A stretch of 12,278 bases of DNA from Thermoleophilia bacterium (lineage in GTDB: Bacteria; Actinomycetota; Thermoleophilia; Miltoncostaeales; Miltoncostaeaceae): NCBI GenBank assembly GCA_029861485.1, contig JAOTZF010000018.1:1-12278 (forward strand), written 5' to 3'. A program made the position numbers and the translations under genes. Below, one piece after another: positions 6,467 through 12,278 of this stretch. The notes beneath the pieces are model-generated. The model saw nothing but the letters and a program-made list of their open reading frames with translations. It was not told the DNA's origin and did no database searches. How positions within the stretch are numbered: the first letter of the stretch is position 1; each line of letters begins with the position of its first letter.

Positions 6467-7663
6467 CTAGAAGCTGATCTTCACCGGGTACTCGGCCCGG
6501 TTGTTCTGCGTGCTGGTCTCACCTTCGACCGGCTCGATGTTGACGGTGAGCGTGCCGGACTCTCCCAGGCGGGGATTGCCCGAGAGGGGGACGTCGAGAG
6601 TGAGCTGTTCCTTCGGCTGGATCACGTCGATGTTGCGCTCGGCGGTGATGGTGTCGTTCGGGTTCTCAGGATACGAGAGCGTGACGGTCACCGGCACGTT
6701 CTGCTCTTCGAAGTCACCACCGTTCTCAAGCGTTACCTTCCAGACCAGTTCTTCCGAGGACACCGTCGTCTCGTTGCTGGTCGAGAGCTGCTGACCCGAT
6801 GGCTGTGCCTCGACCGAGAGCAGCCCGAGGCCGCGCAGGGTTCCCGTCTCGTCGTCGCTGGCGGTCGCGTCATCACCCGACCCGCCTCCGCCGGTCTTCA
6901 GCTTCCCGACCAGCGAGCGCGCCCCGGTCGGCGAGGCCAGACGCGTGGTGTTGCCCGGCAGGAAGTGGACCTCGTCGCCCTCGGGAATCTCCACGTCGGC
7001 GATGTTGTCATCCTCGAGCGCCACCAGGGCCGGCCCCACGAATGAATCGTCGTAGATGACGTCACTCGCGAGGAAGCGCTGCATCTGCTCGGCGATCCCG
7101 GTGGCCGCCGCGTTGACGTTGCTCGATCCGATGAGCGCGGGCAGGTTGTCGGCGAGCGTGTTGAGGCCGTTCGTGCGGTATTCGAAGGCCGTTATGAGGC
7201 TGGCCTGCGCATCGTCCAACTTCCCCGGCGGGTCGAGTTGCCTCGTCTCGTCGACGACCGACTGAGACTGGTTGGCAAGCTGACGGACCGCCGTCTGGAT
7301 CTGCTGGGGCCCGCGATTGTCGTTGTTGTTGAGCACCTCGCGCAGAGACTCTCCTTGACCGGCCGACTCGGTGATCAGGGCGGTCGAGTCGGCGACGTAG
7401 GTCTTGTACGAGTCGACGAGCTGATCCCGCTGGCAGTCGCGCACGACGAGCACGATGACCACGACCAGCACCACGGCCGCCACGAGCAACCCGAGCAGTC
7501 GCGGGCTGGGAGGAGGGATGGACAGACGACCGCCACCGCCCCCCCGGCGCTTTCGAGCACGGCCACGCGAGCGCGAGCGCTGCGGCGGAGCCGGCTCCTC
7601 GGCGTCTTGCCATTCGAAGTCCGCGTCGTGCGCGGGGGAAGGGTCGTCGTGTTCGTCGTTCAT
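6467..7663 (-). CDS. Membrane-anchored protein with CARDB-like extracellular domain
   Basis: A 398-residue protein. Residues 1-28 are acidic and Pro-rich, 29-46 are strongly basic (RSRSRGRARKRRGGGGGR), and 55-74 form a single TM helix, giving a type II topology with the N-terminus inside. The extracytoplasmic part has a helical region (about 76-215, Asn/Gln-rich), a Gly/Ser/Asp-rich linker (about 258-275), and a C-terminal beta domain (about 278-398) resembling CARDB/CARDB-like adhesion modules (VWKVTLENGGDFEEQNVPVTVTLSY ... ENNRAEYPV-type ending). Note that the last phrase is a pattern comparison; the actual residues are TQNNRAEYPVKISF. It starts at ATG 7663 and is the first protein gene after tRNA-Leu. 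It sits 5 bases from DUF4446, so the two are likely cotranscribed. I cannot assign a specific function; an envelope-associated role is inferred from topology. Confidence 0.8.
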   Translation of the reverse strand: MNDEHDDPSPAHDADFEWQDAEEPAPPQRSRSRGRARKRRGGGGGRLSIPPPSPRLLGLLVAAVVLVVVIVLVVRDCQRDQLVDSYKTYVADSTALITESAGQGESLREVLNNNDNRGPQQIQTAVRQLANQSQSVVDETRQLDPPGKLDDAQASLITAFEYRTNGLNTLADNLPALIGSSNVNAAATGIAEQMQRFLASDVIYDDSFVGPALVALEDDNIADVEIPEGDEVHFLPGNTTRLASPTGARSLVGKLKTGGGGSGDDATASDDETGTLRGLGLLSVEAQPSGQQLSTSNETTVSSEELVWKVTLENGGDFEEQNVPVTVTLSYPENPNDTITAERNIDVIQPKEQLTLDVPLSGNPRLGESGTLTVNIEPVEGETSTQNNRAEYPVKISF

Positions 7664-7717
7664 GGCCGGTCGGGGCGGGGCACGAAACGTTACCGCCGGC
7701 TCCGGGCGCTATCGGTA

Positions 7718-7801
7718 TGGGCGAGGGGGGACTCGAACCCCCAAGCTCTTACGAGCACTAGACCCTGAACCTAGCGTGTCTACCAATTCCACCACTCGCC
7801 C
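7718..7801 (-). tRNA. tRNA-Leu (anticodon CAG)
   Basis: Read from 7801 downward, a complete class II tRNA folds. The acceptor GGGCGAG pairs with CTCGCCC, the D-arm contains AATTGGTAGACAC, and the anticodon stem CTAGG/TCTAG (one G-U) encloses loop TTCAGGG with anticodon CAG. A 15-base variable arm folds as GCTC-GTAA-GAGC, and the T-arm is GGGGG-TTCGAGT-CCCCC. The discriminator is A, as expected for leucine. CCA is not encoded, so it must be added enzymatically. It reads CUG, a major Leu codon in this GC-rich sequence. Confidence 0.97.
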
Positions 7802-7832
7802 GTGGGTCCTGCCCGGAGGTCAGGCTAGCGGA

Positions 7833-7838
7833 ATCGTA
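7833..7838 (-). promoter_or_regulatory. Possible -10 element for tRNA-Leu
   Basis: The minus strand has TACGAT ending 31 bases before the mature tRNA 5' end, a reasonable -10 position for a short leader. No good -35 is visible (a weak TGGTTC lies 16 bases further up). It lies in the 91-base divergent region shared with the kinase gene. Confidence 0.25.
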
Positions 7839-7892
7839 ACACGGCGTTTCACGCGAACCAGGACCCGGCGGCGCGCGGTCGAAGGGGTCCCA

Positions 7893-8858
7893 GTGCGCTC
7901 CGAGGACACCGATCTGCCGCCGATTCTCGGCCGCTATCGGCTGTGTAGACCCCTTGGTCGCGGCGCGAGCTCGGCCGTTTACCTGGCTGAGGACCTGAGA
8001 TCGCGCGCGCGGTTGGCAGTCAAGCTGGTTCCCGACCAGGATGGCCTCGCCGATCGGGCACGGCGGGAGATCGCCGCGATGTCGCGGCTGGGCCACCCGA
8101 ATATCGCGCGCCTGATCGACTGTGGGTGGCACGGGGACGTCCTGGCCATCGTGCAGGAGCTCGCCGATGGGGTCATCCTCAGTGAGCGGTGGCGCCTCAG
8201 CGCGCCGTCAGCGCGGGGTGTGATCGCCGTCGTCACGCAGGTTCTCGACGCCCTGACGCACGCCCACGCGCGGGGCATCGTGCACCGCGACGTGAAGCCG
8301 TCGAACGTGATCGTCGACGACGACGGCGCGGCGCGGCTGATCGACTTCGGGATCGCCCGCATGACCGGTGACAGTGCCTGCACCGTAGCCGGCGATCTCA
8401 TCGGAACCGTCGCCTACATGTCGCCGGAGCAGGCCCGTGGCTGGTCGGCGTCGCCCGCATCCGATGTCTGGGCGGCGGCGGTCATCGCCTACGAGGGCCT
8501 CGCAGGAGCGAACCCGCTGCTCGGCCGAAATCCGCGCGAGACCGTTGCGCGCGTCAGCACGGCCCGCGTGCCGCGCCTTGGCACCGTGCGCCGACGCACC
8601 TCCAAGCACCTGGAATCCGCCCTTCATGCGGCCCTTGCCCCAGATCCGCAATCACGCCCCCGCGCCGACGAGCTTGGCAGCGCGCTGCGCGCTGCGCTGG
8701 TGCGGGGCAGGCACCAGCAGCGCGTCGGCGCGGCGATTGCGAGCGGAGCGGCGGGAGTCGTCGGTCTGGCGGCAGGAGCGCCGGCCATCGCCGCGCTTGC
8801 AGGGCTTGTAGGGGTAGCCGCCATCGCGCGGCGCACACCCGCACCACCCCGGACCTGA
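7893..8858 (+). CDS. Membrane-anchored Ser/Thr protein kinase, no recognisable extracellular sensor
   Basis: A 321-residue Hanks-type kinase. All core motifs are present: glycine loop LGRGASSAVY (21-30), ATP-binding Lys44 in LAVKLV, alpha-C Glu59, catalytic loop HRDVKPSN (131-138), DFG (151-153), GTVAYMSPEQ (171-180) and SDVW (190-193). An active kinase is expected. After the kinase domain, a hydrophobic Ala/Gly/Val stretch (about 278-312) could form one or two TM segments, followed by only a few residues. Unlike PknB it therefore has no PASTA or other extracellular domain. The start is GTG 7893 with GAAGGGG a few bases upstream; the kinase fold begins about 12 residues later. It precedes fhaA by 107 bases and is divergent from tRNA-Leu. 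Its substrates could be the neighbouring FHA proteins, which is inference from location. Confidence 0.92.
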   Translation: MRSEDTDLPPILGRYRLCRPLGRGASSAVYLAEDLRSRARLAVKLVPDQDGLADRARREIAAMSRLGHPNIARLIDCGWHGDVLAIVQELADGVILSERWRLSAPSARGVIAVVTQVLDALTHAHARGIVHRDVKPSNVIVDDDGAARLIDFGIARMTGDSACTVAGDLIGTVAYMSPEQARGWSASPASDVWAAAVIAYEGLAGANPLLGRNPRETVARVSTARVPRLGTVRRRTSKHLESALHAALAPDPQSRPRADELGSALRAALVRGRHQQRVGAAIASGAAGVVGLAAGAPAIAALAGLVGVAAIARRTPAPPRT

Positions 8859-8870
8859 GCACCTCTTGGG

Positions 8871-8876
8871 TATGAT
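8871..8876 (+). promoter_or_regulatory. Possible -10 element for the fha-pstP-rodA operon
   Basis: TATGAT lies 12 bases after the kinase stop and would place a transcript start near 8883, giving an untranslated leader of about 80 bases before fhaA. There is no convincing -35 at 16-18 bases, so this is weak. Confidence 0.3.
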
Positions 8877-8931
8877 CGCCCCGGAAGCAGCGATGCCGGG
8901 CCGCCGCTTTGCGGGCTGCCGCGCGCGTTAC

Positions 8932-8951
8932 CCTCGGCGCAAGCGCTGAGG
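8932..8951 (+). promoter_or_regulatory. Hairpin/inverted repeat overlapping the fhaA ribosome binding site
   Basis: CCTCGGCGC and GCGCTGAGG form an inverted repeat separated by AA. In RNA all nine positions pair (one G-U at 8936/8947). The 3' arm supplies the GAGG that begins the fhaA Shine-Dalgarno, GAGGAGGGG (8948-8956, 9 bases before GTG 8966). Folding would mask part of that site. As DNA it could equally be a dyad operator. Confidence 0.5.
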
Positions 8952-8965
8952 AGGGGCAGAAAGCC

Positions 8966-9949
8966 GTGCTCAGAACGATCGAGCAAAGAATCGAGTCCAT
9001 AGTCGAGCGGACCTTCGGCCGTGCGTTTCGCAGTCGGCTGCAGCCGGTCGAGCTCGCGAGGAAGTTGGCGCGCGAGATGGAGCACCACAAGACCGTCTCG
9101 GTCTCGCGGGTCTATGTGCCCAACGAGTTCACGGTCTATCTCTCGCCGAGCGACAGGGAGGAGTTCTCGAGCTACGAGGCGAGCCTCACGAGCGAGCTCG
9201 GCTCCTACCTCTCGCAACATGCGAAGGCCGAGGGCCTTTCGCTGGTCTCCGATCCGGCCGTCGTCTTCGAGACCGACGAGGACCTGCGCATCGGCGAGTT
9301 CGGCATCGCCTGCCGGATGGCCGAGGCACCCGATCCGGACGAGCCCTCGATGCGCCCCGCCGTCCCGGCTGCGCCCCACGGCACGCCCATTCGCACCGCG
9401 CCTGCCCCAGACCTCGACGCCCCGGGGATTCCCGCCCCCGGTGTGGCCGGTGCGGCTGCCGGAGTCGCCGGGGCGGGAGTATCCGCGGGATCCGGCGCTC
9501 CGGCGCCGGTCTCCGCGACCGACCTCAAGGACGACGACCCGGAGCCCCCCGAGCCCGCCCCTGAAGCGCCCCCCGCTCCCGCACAGCCGACACGCATTCA
9601 CGAGGGCCTCGCGGCCGTCTCCGGCACCCAGATGTTCAACGCCGACCAGGCCGCCGTGGAGGGCGTGCCCCGCGAAACGCTCACCCTGGTGACGCCCGGT
9701 GGACGGCGCCGAGTGACCAAGCGCGTCACGCGCCTGGGGCGCAGCCGTGACTGTGACGTGGTGGTGGACGACCAGAACGTCAGCCGCCGACACGCGGAGA
9801 TCCGCCACGTGGGCATCGAGTACGTCATCGTGGATCTCGACTCGACCAACGGTGTCGAGGTGAACGGCGACCTCGTGACACGCCACGCGCTCGCGGACGG
9901 CGACGAGGTAATGCTGGGCGCGACCACCCTGCGCGTCGAGCTCTCGTGA
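8966..9949 (+). CDS. fhaA: FhaA: DUF3662 plus FHA domain protein
   Basis: A 327-residue cytoplasmic phosphopeptide-binding adaptor. The N-terminal DUF3662 domain (about 1-118) shows RTIEQRIESIVERTFGRAFRSRLQPVELARKLAREM and VYVPNEFTVYLS, typical of FhaA. A Pro/Ala/Gly-rich linker follows (about 120-235). The C-terminal FHA domain (237-327) has GRS (258-260), SRRHAEI (273-279) and STNG (293-296), the phosphothreonine-binding residues. In mycobacteria FhaA is a substrate of the cell-wall kinases and binds the phosphorylated MviN pseudokinase; a similar role is inferred here. The start is GTG 8966 because GAGGAGGGG lies 9 bases upstream and family homology begins there; the earlier TTG at 8909 lacks support. 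The stop overlaps the fhaB start (GTGA). Confidence 0.94.
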   Translation: MLRTIEQRIESIVERTFGRAFRSRLQPVELARKLAREMEHHKTVSVSRVYVPNEFTVYLSPSDREEFSSYEASLTSELGSYLSQHAKAEGLSLVSDPAVVFETDEDLRIGEFGIACRMAEAPDPDEPSMRPAVPAAPHGTPIRTAPAPDLDAPGIPAPGVAGAAAGVAGAGVSAGSGAPAPVSATDLKDDDPEPPEPAPEAPPAPAQPTRIHEGLAAVSGTQMFNADQAAVEGVPRETLTLVTPGGRRRVTKRVTRLGRSRDCDVVVDDQNVSRRHAEIRHVGIEYVIVDLDSTNGVEVNGDLVTRHALADGDEVMLGATTLRVELS

Positions 9950-10596
9950 GCGAAACCGGGCTCCTGATCGCCCAGGCGGCGTTCGTCGTCCTCCTCTACG
10001 GCTTCATCTGGCTGGTGGTCCGCTCGTCCAGCAAGCAGGTGGGCGTCTCGATGCCTCCACCGCCCGCCCCGGTGATCGAGCCGCAGCGCAAATCATCGCC
10101 TCCGCCCATGGACCTGGATATCGACATGTTGGATGCCGAGCCGGACCTGCTGGAGGCAAGCAGTGCGCCACCCATCGAGGAGCCGGTAGCGGCCGCGCCT
10201 CCCGTTGATCAGCACGCCCACGATCTCGTGACCGTGGAGCCGCCGCCGCGGGAGAACGACGACCTCGAGGGCCCGGCCGGCGCCTTCGACCTCACCGACG
10301 CGTCACGCCCCCGGCTGGTGGTCGAGAGCTCCCCGGTGCTGAGCGCCGGCACGGAGTTCGTACTCGAGGGGGGGATGACGATCGGTCGTTCGCCGTCGAG
10401 CGGCGTGCTGATCGACGACGACTTCGTTTCGCACATGCACGCACGCGTCATGCGGCGCGGCGAGTTCTACTTCATCTCGGATCTCGGCTCTACGAACGGC
10501 ACCACGATCAACGGCCGGCCGGTCGACGAGGATCGTCAGCTGCGCGTCCGCGATGAGATCCGGCTGGGCGAGACGGTGCTCCGCTACGAGGAATGA
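9946..10596 (+). CDS. fhaB: FhaB/FipA-like membrane-anchored FHA protein
   Basis: A 216-residue protein with an N-terminal TM helix (about 5-26), an acidic Pro-rich linker (about 36-120) and a C-terminal FHA domain (about 122-216). FHA residues are GRSPSS (147-152), SHMHARV (162-168) and STNG (182-185). The usual SRxHA is SHMHA here, so the Arg after the conserved Ser is His. FhaB of the actinobacterial cluster links kinase signalling to division and cell-wall proteins. The GTG start overlaps the fhaA stop, and the TGA stop overlaps the pstP ATG. Both overlaps are 4 bases, so translation is likely coupled. Confidence 0.93.
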   Translation: MSETGLLIAQAAFVVLLYGFIWLVVRSSSKQVGVSMPPPPAPVIEPQRKSSPPPMDLDIDMLDAEPDLLEASSAPPIEEPVAAAPPVDQHAHDLVTVEPPPRENDDLEGPAGAFDLTDASRPRLVVESSPVLSAGTEFVLEGGMTIGRSPSSGVLIDDDFVSHMHARVMRRGEFYFISDLGSTNGTTINGRPVDEDRQLRVRDEIRLGETVLRYEE

Positions 10597-11753
10597 ACCT
10601 GCCGACCGTCCTCAAGGTCGTCGAGGTCGCGTCCGCAACCGACATCGGACGGGTGCGCGACCACAACGAGGACCGCGCGCTCGCCACACCGAGCCTGCTT
10701 GCCGTCGCCGACGGGATGGGTGGTGCGCAGGCCGGCGAGGTCGCGGCGCAGATCGCGATCGACCACCTCGATCGTCTCGGAAAACCTGCGGACGGCGCCG
10801 CGGTGGTCGAGGCCATCGAGGAGGCGAACGAGGCAATCATCGAGGCCTCCGCCAGCGACCCCGACAAGTCCGGCATGGGCACCACGATCACCGCGATCAG
10901 CCCGCAAGACGGCCACCTGCGGGTGGCACACGTCGGGGACTCGCGCGCCTACCTCTGGCGCGACGAGGCGCTGCGCCAGCTGACCTCCGACCACTCCGTC
11001 GTCGCCGAGCTCGTGCGGCAGGGCAAGATCACCGCAGAAGAAGCCGAGGACCATCCCCATCGCAACGTCATCACCCGCGCGCTCGGCGCAGACGCCCGCG
11101 TGGCGGTCGATAGTGGAGATCAGGCGGGCAGGGACGGAGACATCGTCCTGATCTGCAGCGACGGCCTCAGCGCCCAAGTCAGCGACGAGGCGATCGCCGC
11201 GGTGATGCGCTCCGAGGACGACCTCCAAAGCGTTGCCCGGATCCTGGTAGAGCAGGCCAACGCTGCCGGAGGCATCGACAACGTCACGGTGGTGCTCGCT
11301 CGCCTGGAGATGACCGAAGGCGAGGCGCTCGCCTCGACCACAGCCGAGCTTCCGGCAGCCGGAGCGGACAAGCCTCGATCGCGCCCCAGGCTGAGTCCCG
11401 TCGCGCTCAGCATCGCCGTGCTCCTGGCGCTTGCCATCGGCGGTACTGCGTGGCTCTGGTCACGTGCCTTTATGGTGCAGGACGGGGACGGGCAGGTCGT
11501 CGTGAAGCGGGGAATCCCGCTCTCGGTCGGTGGCATCCCGCCTCGGGTGACATGGCAAGAGACCGGCGTGGACGCGGCCAGGGTGAATGCCGTCGAGCCC
11601 GCGTCCCTGAGCGACTCCGCCCGTGGTCGCGGTGAGGCCGTACTGCTCGCCACACGCCTGGCGTGGCAATACGGCATTGGCGAGGCGCCGATTATTCCGG
11701 AGCCGCCGCGGGTAGATCCGGCCCCCGTGCCGCCGCCGGACCAAGCGCCATGA
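10593..11753 (+). CDS. pstP: PP2C-family Ser/Thr protein phosphatase with TM and extracellular tail
   Basis: A 386-residue metal-dependent phosphatase that reverses Ser/Thr phosphorylation by PknA/PknB-type kinases. The PP2C domain (about 10-240) shows DIGRVRDHNEDR (17-28), ADGMGG (39-44), GMGTT (94-98), VGDSRAY (114-120), SDGL (189-192) and GIDNVT (227-232). The metal-binding Asp residues (D40, D116, D190, D229) are all present. An Ala/Ser linker leads to a TM helix (about 269-290), then an extracytoplasmic domain of about 75 residues (GQVVVKRGIPLSVGGIPP ...) like that of mycobacterial PstP, ending in a Pro-rich tail. The ATG overlaps the fhaB stop, and the stop overlaps the next ATG. It is the phosphatase arm of this cell-wall signalling cluster. 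Confidence 0.95.
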   Translation: MNLPTVLKVVEVASATDIGRVRDHNEDRALATPSLLAVADGMGGAQAGEVAAQIAIDHLDRLGKPADGAAVVEAIEEANEAIIEASASDPDKSGMGTTITAISPQDGHLRVAHVGDSRAYLWRDEALRQLTSDHSVVAELVRQGKITAEEAEDHPHRNVITRALGADARVAVDSGDQAGRDGDIVLICSDGLSAQVSDEAIAAVMRSEDDLQSVARILVEQANAAGGIDNVTVVLARLEMTEGEALASTTAELPAAGADKPRSRPRLSPVALSIAVLLALAIGGTAWLWSRAFMVQDGDGQVVVKRGIPLSVGGIPPRVTWQETGVDAARVNAVEPASLSDSARGRGEAVLLATRLAWQYGIGEAPIIPEPPRVDPAPVPPPDQAP

Positions 11754-12278
11754 CCCAAGCGCGTCGTTGGCGAGAGCTGGGTTTTCTCCTGCCTGCGGCC
11801 GTGCTCGGCGCCCTTGCCGCGGGCTCGGTGGCAGCGGCCCGCACGGACGATCTGGACCTCTCGCCACTGCCCGGTGCGCTCGCCGTGCTCGCGGTGTTCT
11901 TGATCATGCATGCCGTACTGCGCGTCCGGGCCCCGCTGGCCGATCCCTACGTGCTGCCAATCGTCGGTGTGATCTGCGGGGTCGGGCTCGCGGCCGTCTA
12001 CCGTGTCGACGCGGAGCTCGCGCGCGACCAAGTGATCTGGGTAGCCGTGGGAGCAGCGGTATTCGTCGCCGTCATCGCGCTGCTGCCGGATCCACGGGTG
12101 CTGCAGAGCTACCGCTATCTGATCGGCCTGGGCGGTGTCGGCCTGCTGCTGATCACGATGGCGTTCGGCACCACGATCAACGGCGCCAAGCTCTGGATCG
12201 AGCTTCCGGGCGGCCAGACGGTGCAGCTGGGCGAGGTCGCCAAGGTGCTGATCGTGATCTTCATCGCCGGCTACCTGC
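11750..12278 (+). CDS. rodA: RodA/FtsW-type SEDS peptidoglycan polymerase, 3'-truncated
   Basis: The first 176 residues of a polytopic SEDS glycosyltransferase, which polymerises lipid II into glycan strands together with a class B penicillin-binding protein. Hydrophobic segments occur at about 11-30, 43-58, 68-84, 95-112, 122-140 and 163-176. The SEDS signature INGAKLWIEL ... QLGEVAKV (143-166) is visible, with Leu160 where QPxE usually has Pro. The catalytic Asp of the family would lie beyond the window. The ATG overlaps the pstP stop (ATGA). Order after fhaA-fhaB-pstP argues for RodA rather than FtsW, and a class B PBP and PknB are expected next. Confidence 0.9.
   Translation, partial: MTQARRWRELGFLLPAAVLGALAAGSVAAARTDDLDLSPLPGALAVLAVFLIMHAVLRVRAPLADPYVLPIVGVICGVGLAAVYRVDAELARDQVIWVAVGAAVFVAVIALLPDPRVLQSYRYLIGLGGVGLLLITMAFGTTINGAKLWIELPGGQTVQLGEVAKVLIVIFIAGYL

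Noticed and set aside
7664..7717. Terminator after tRNA-Leu
   Set aside because: Only a CCGG-AG-CCGG repeat with a two-base loop and no U-tract is present, which is too weak to call.
7455..7892. Upstream extension of the kinase frame
   Set aside because: It would run through tRNA-Leu and antisense to the CARDB-like gene. The sequence there resembles no protein domain, and GTG 7893 with a nearby GAAGGGG fits the kinase start.
8909..8965. TTG start for fhaA at 8909
   Set aside because: It has no ribosome binding site and would add residues with no FhaA similarity, while a strong GAGGAGGGG precedes GTG 8966.
8624..9886. Long minus-strand ORF opposite fhaA
   Set aside because: GC-rich antisense frames stay open by chance. 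It is Arg/Gly-rich without motifs, and fhaA on the other strand has clear DUF3662 and FHA domains.
11120..12031. Minus-strand ORF opposite pstP and rodA
   Set aside because: It crosses the junction of two confident genes and has low-complexity Ser/Arg/Thr composition without a domain.
1..12278. CRISPR array, insertion sequence, integrase or att site near tRNA-Leu
   Set aside because: I saw no regularly spaced repeats, no transposase or integrase domain, and no duplication of the tRNA 3' end in the flanking sequence.

Overview
The window is a high-GC, densely coded stretch of bacterial chromosome, most consistent with an actinobacterium. A Thermoleophilia/Solirubrobacterales-like lineage is my inference from the fhaA-fhaB-pstP-rodA order, the DUF4446 protein, and a secreted subtilase with an FN3-like module and a very basic C-terminus. 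No mobile element, CRISPR array or prophage gene is visible. Nearly every base is explained by ordinary chromosomal genes.

Layout. 1-1522 (+): 3' part of a secreted subtilisin-like protease whose 5' end lies outside. 1527-7801 (-): a same-strand block that reads, in transcription order, tRNA-Leu(CAG), a membrane-anchored CARDB-like protein, a DUF4446 protein, prephenate dehydratase (pheA), an HNH endonuclease, and a 984-residue CHASE-PAS-GAF-GGDEF-HD-GYP cyclic-di-GMP protein. The protease and the c-di-GMP gene converge with a 4-bp gap inside a near-perfect palindrome. 7893-12278 (+): divergent from the tRNA, a short membrane-anchored Ser/Thr kinase, then fhaA, fhaB, pstP and the start of rodA/ftsW, which runs off the end.

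How the genes fit together. fhaA-fhaB-pstP-rodA is the conserved actinobacterial cluster in which FHA proteins, a PP2C phosphatase and Ser/Thr kinases control peptidoglycan synthesis by a SEDS polymerase. From known clusters, pbpA and a PknB-type kinase would be expected just downstream. Its four genes are joined by three successive 4-bp start/stop overlaps (GTGA, ATGA, ATGA), so tight translational coupling is likely. An additional kinase without a recognisable extracellular sensor domain sits at the head of the cluster. A hairpin covering part of the fhaA ribosome binding site is the most interesting regulatory candidate.

The minus-strand block mixes amino-acid biosynthesis (pheA, coupled to the DUF4446 gene by a GTGA overlap) with proteins of unknown role. 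The last gene encodes a sensor that should make c-di-GMP: its GGEEF and RxxD inhibitory sites are intact. Its HD-GYP domain has lost two conserved residues and may be impaired.

I did not find a clearly new system. The points most worth checking are the degenerate HD-GYP domain, the hairpin at the fhaA ribosome binding site, the kinase at the head of the cluster, and the duplicated basic domain of the protease.
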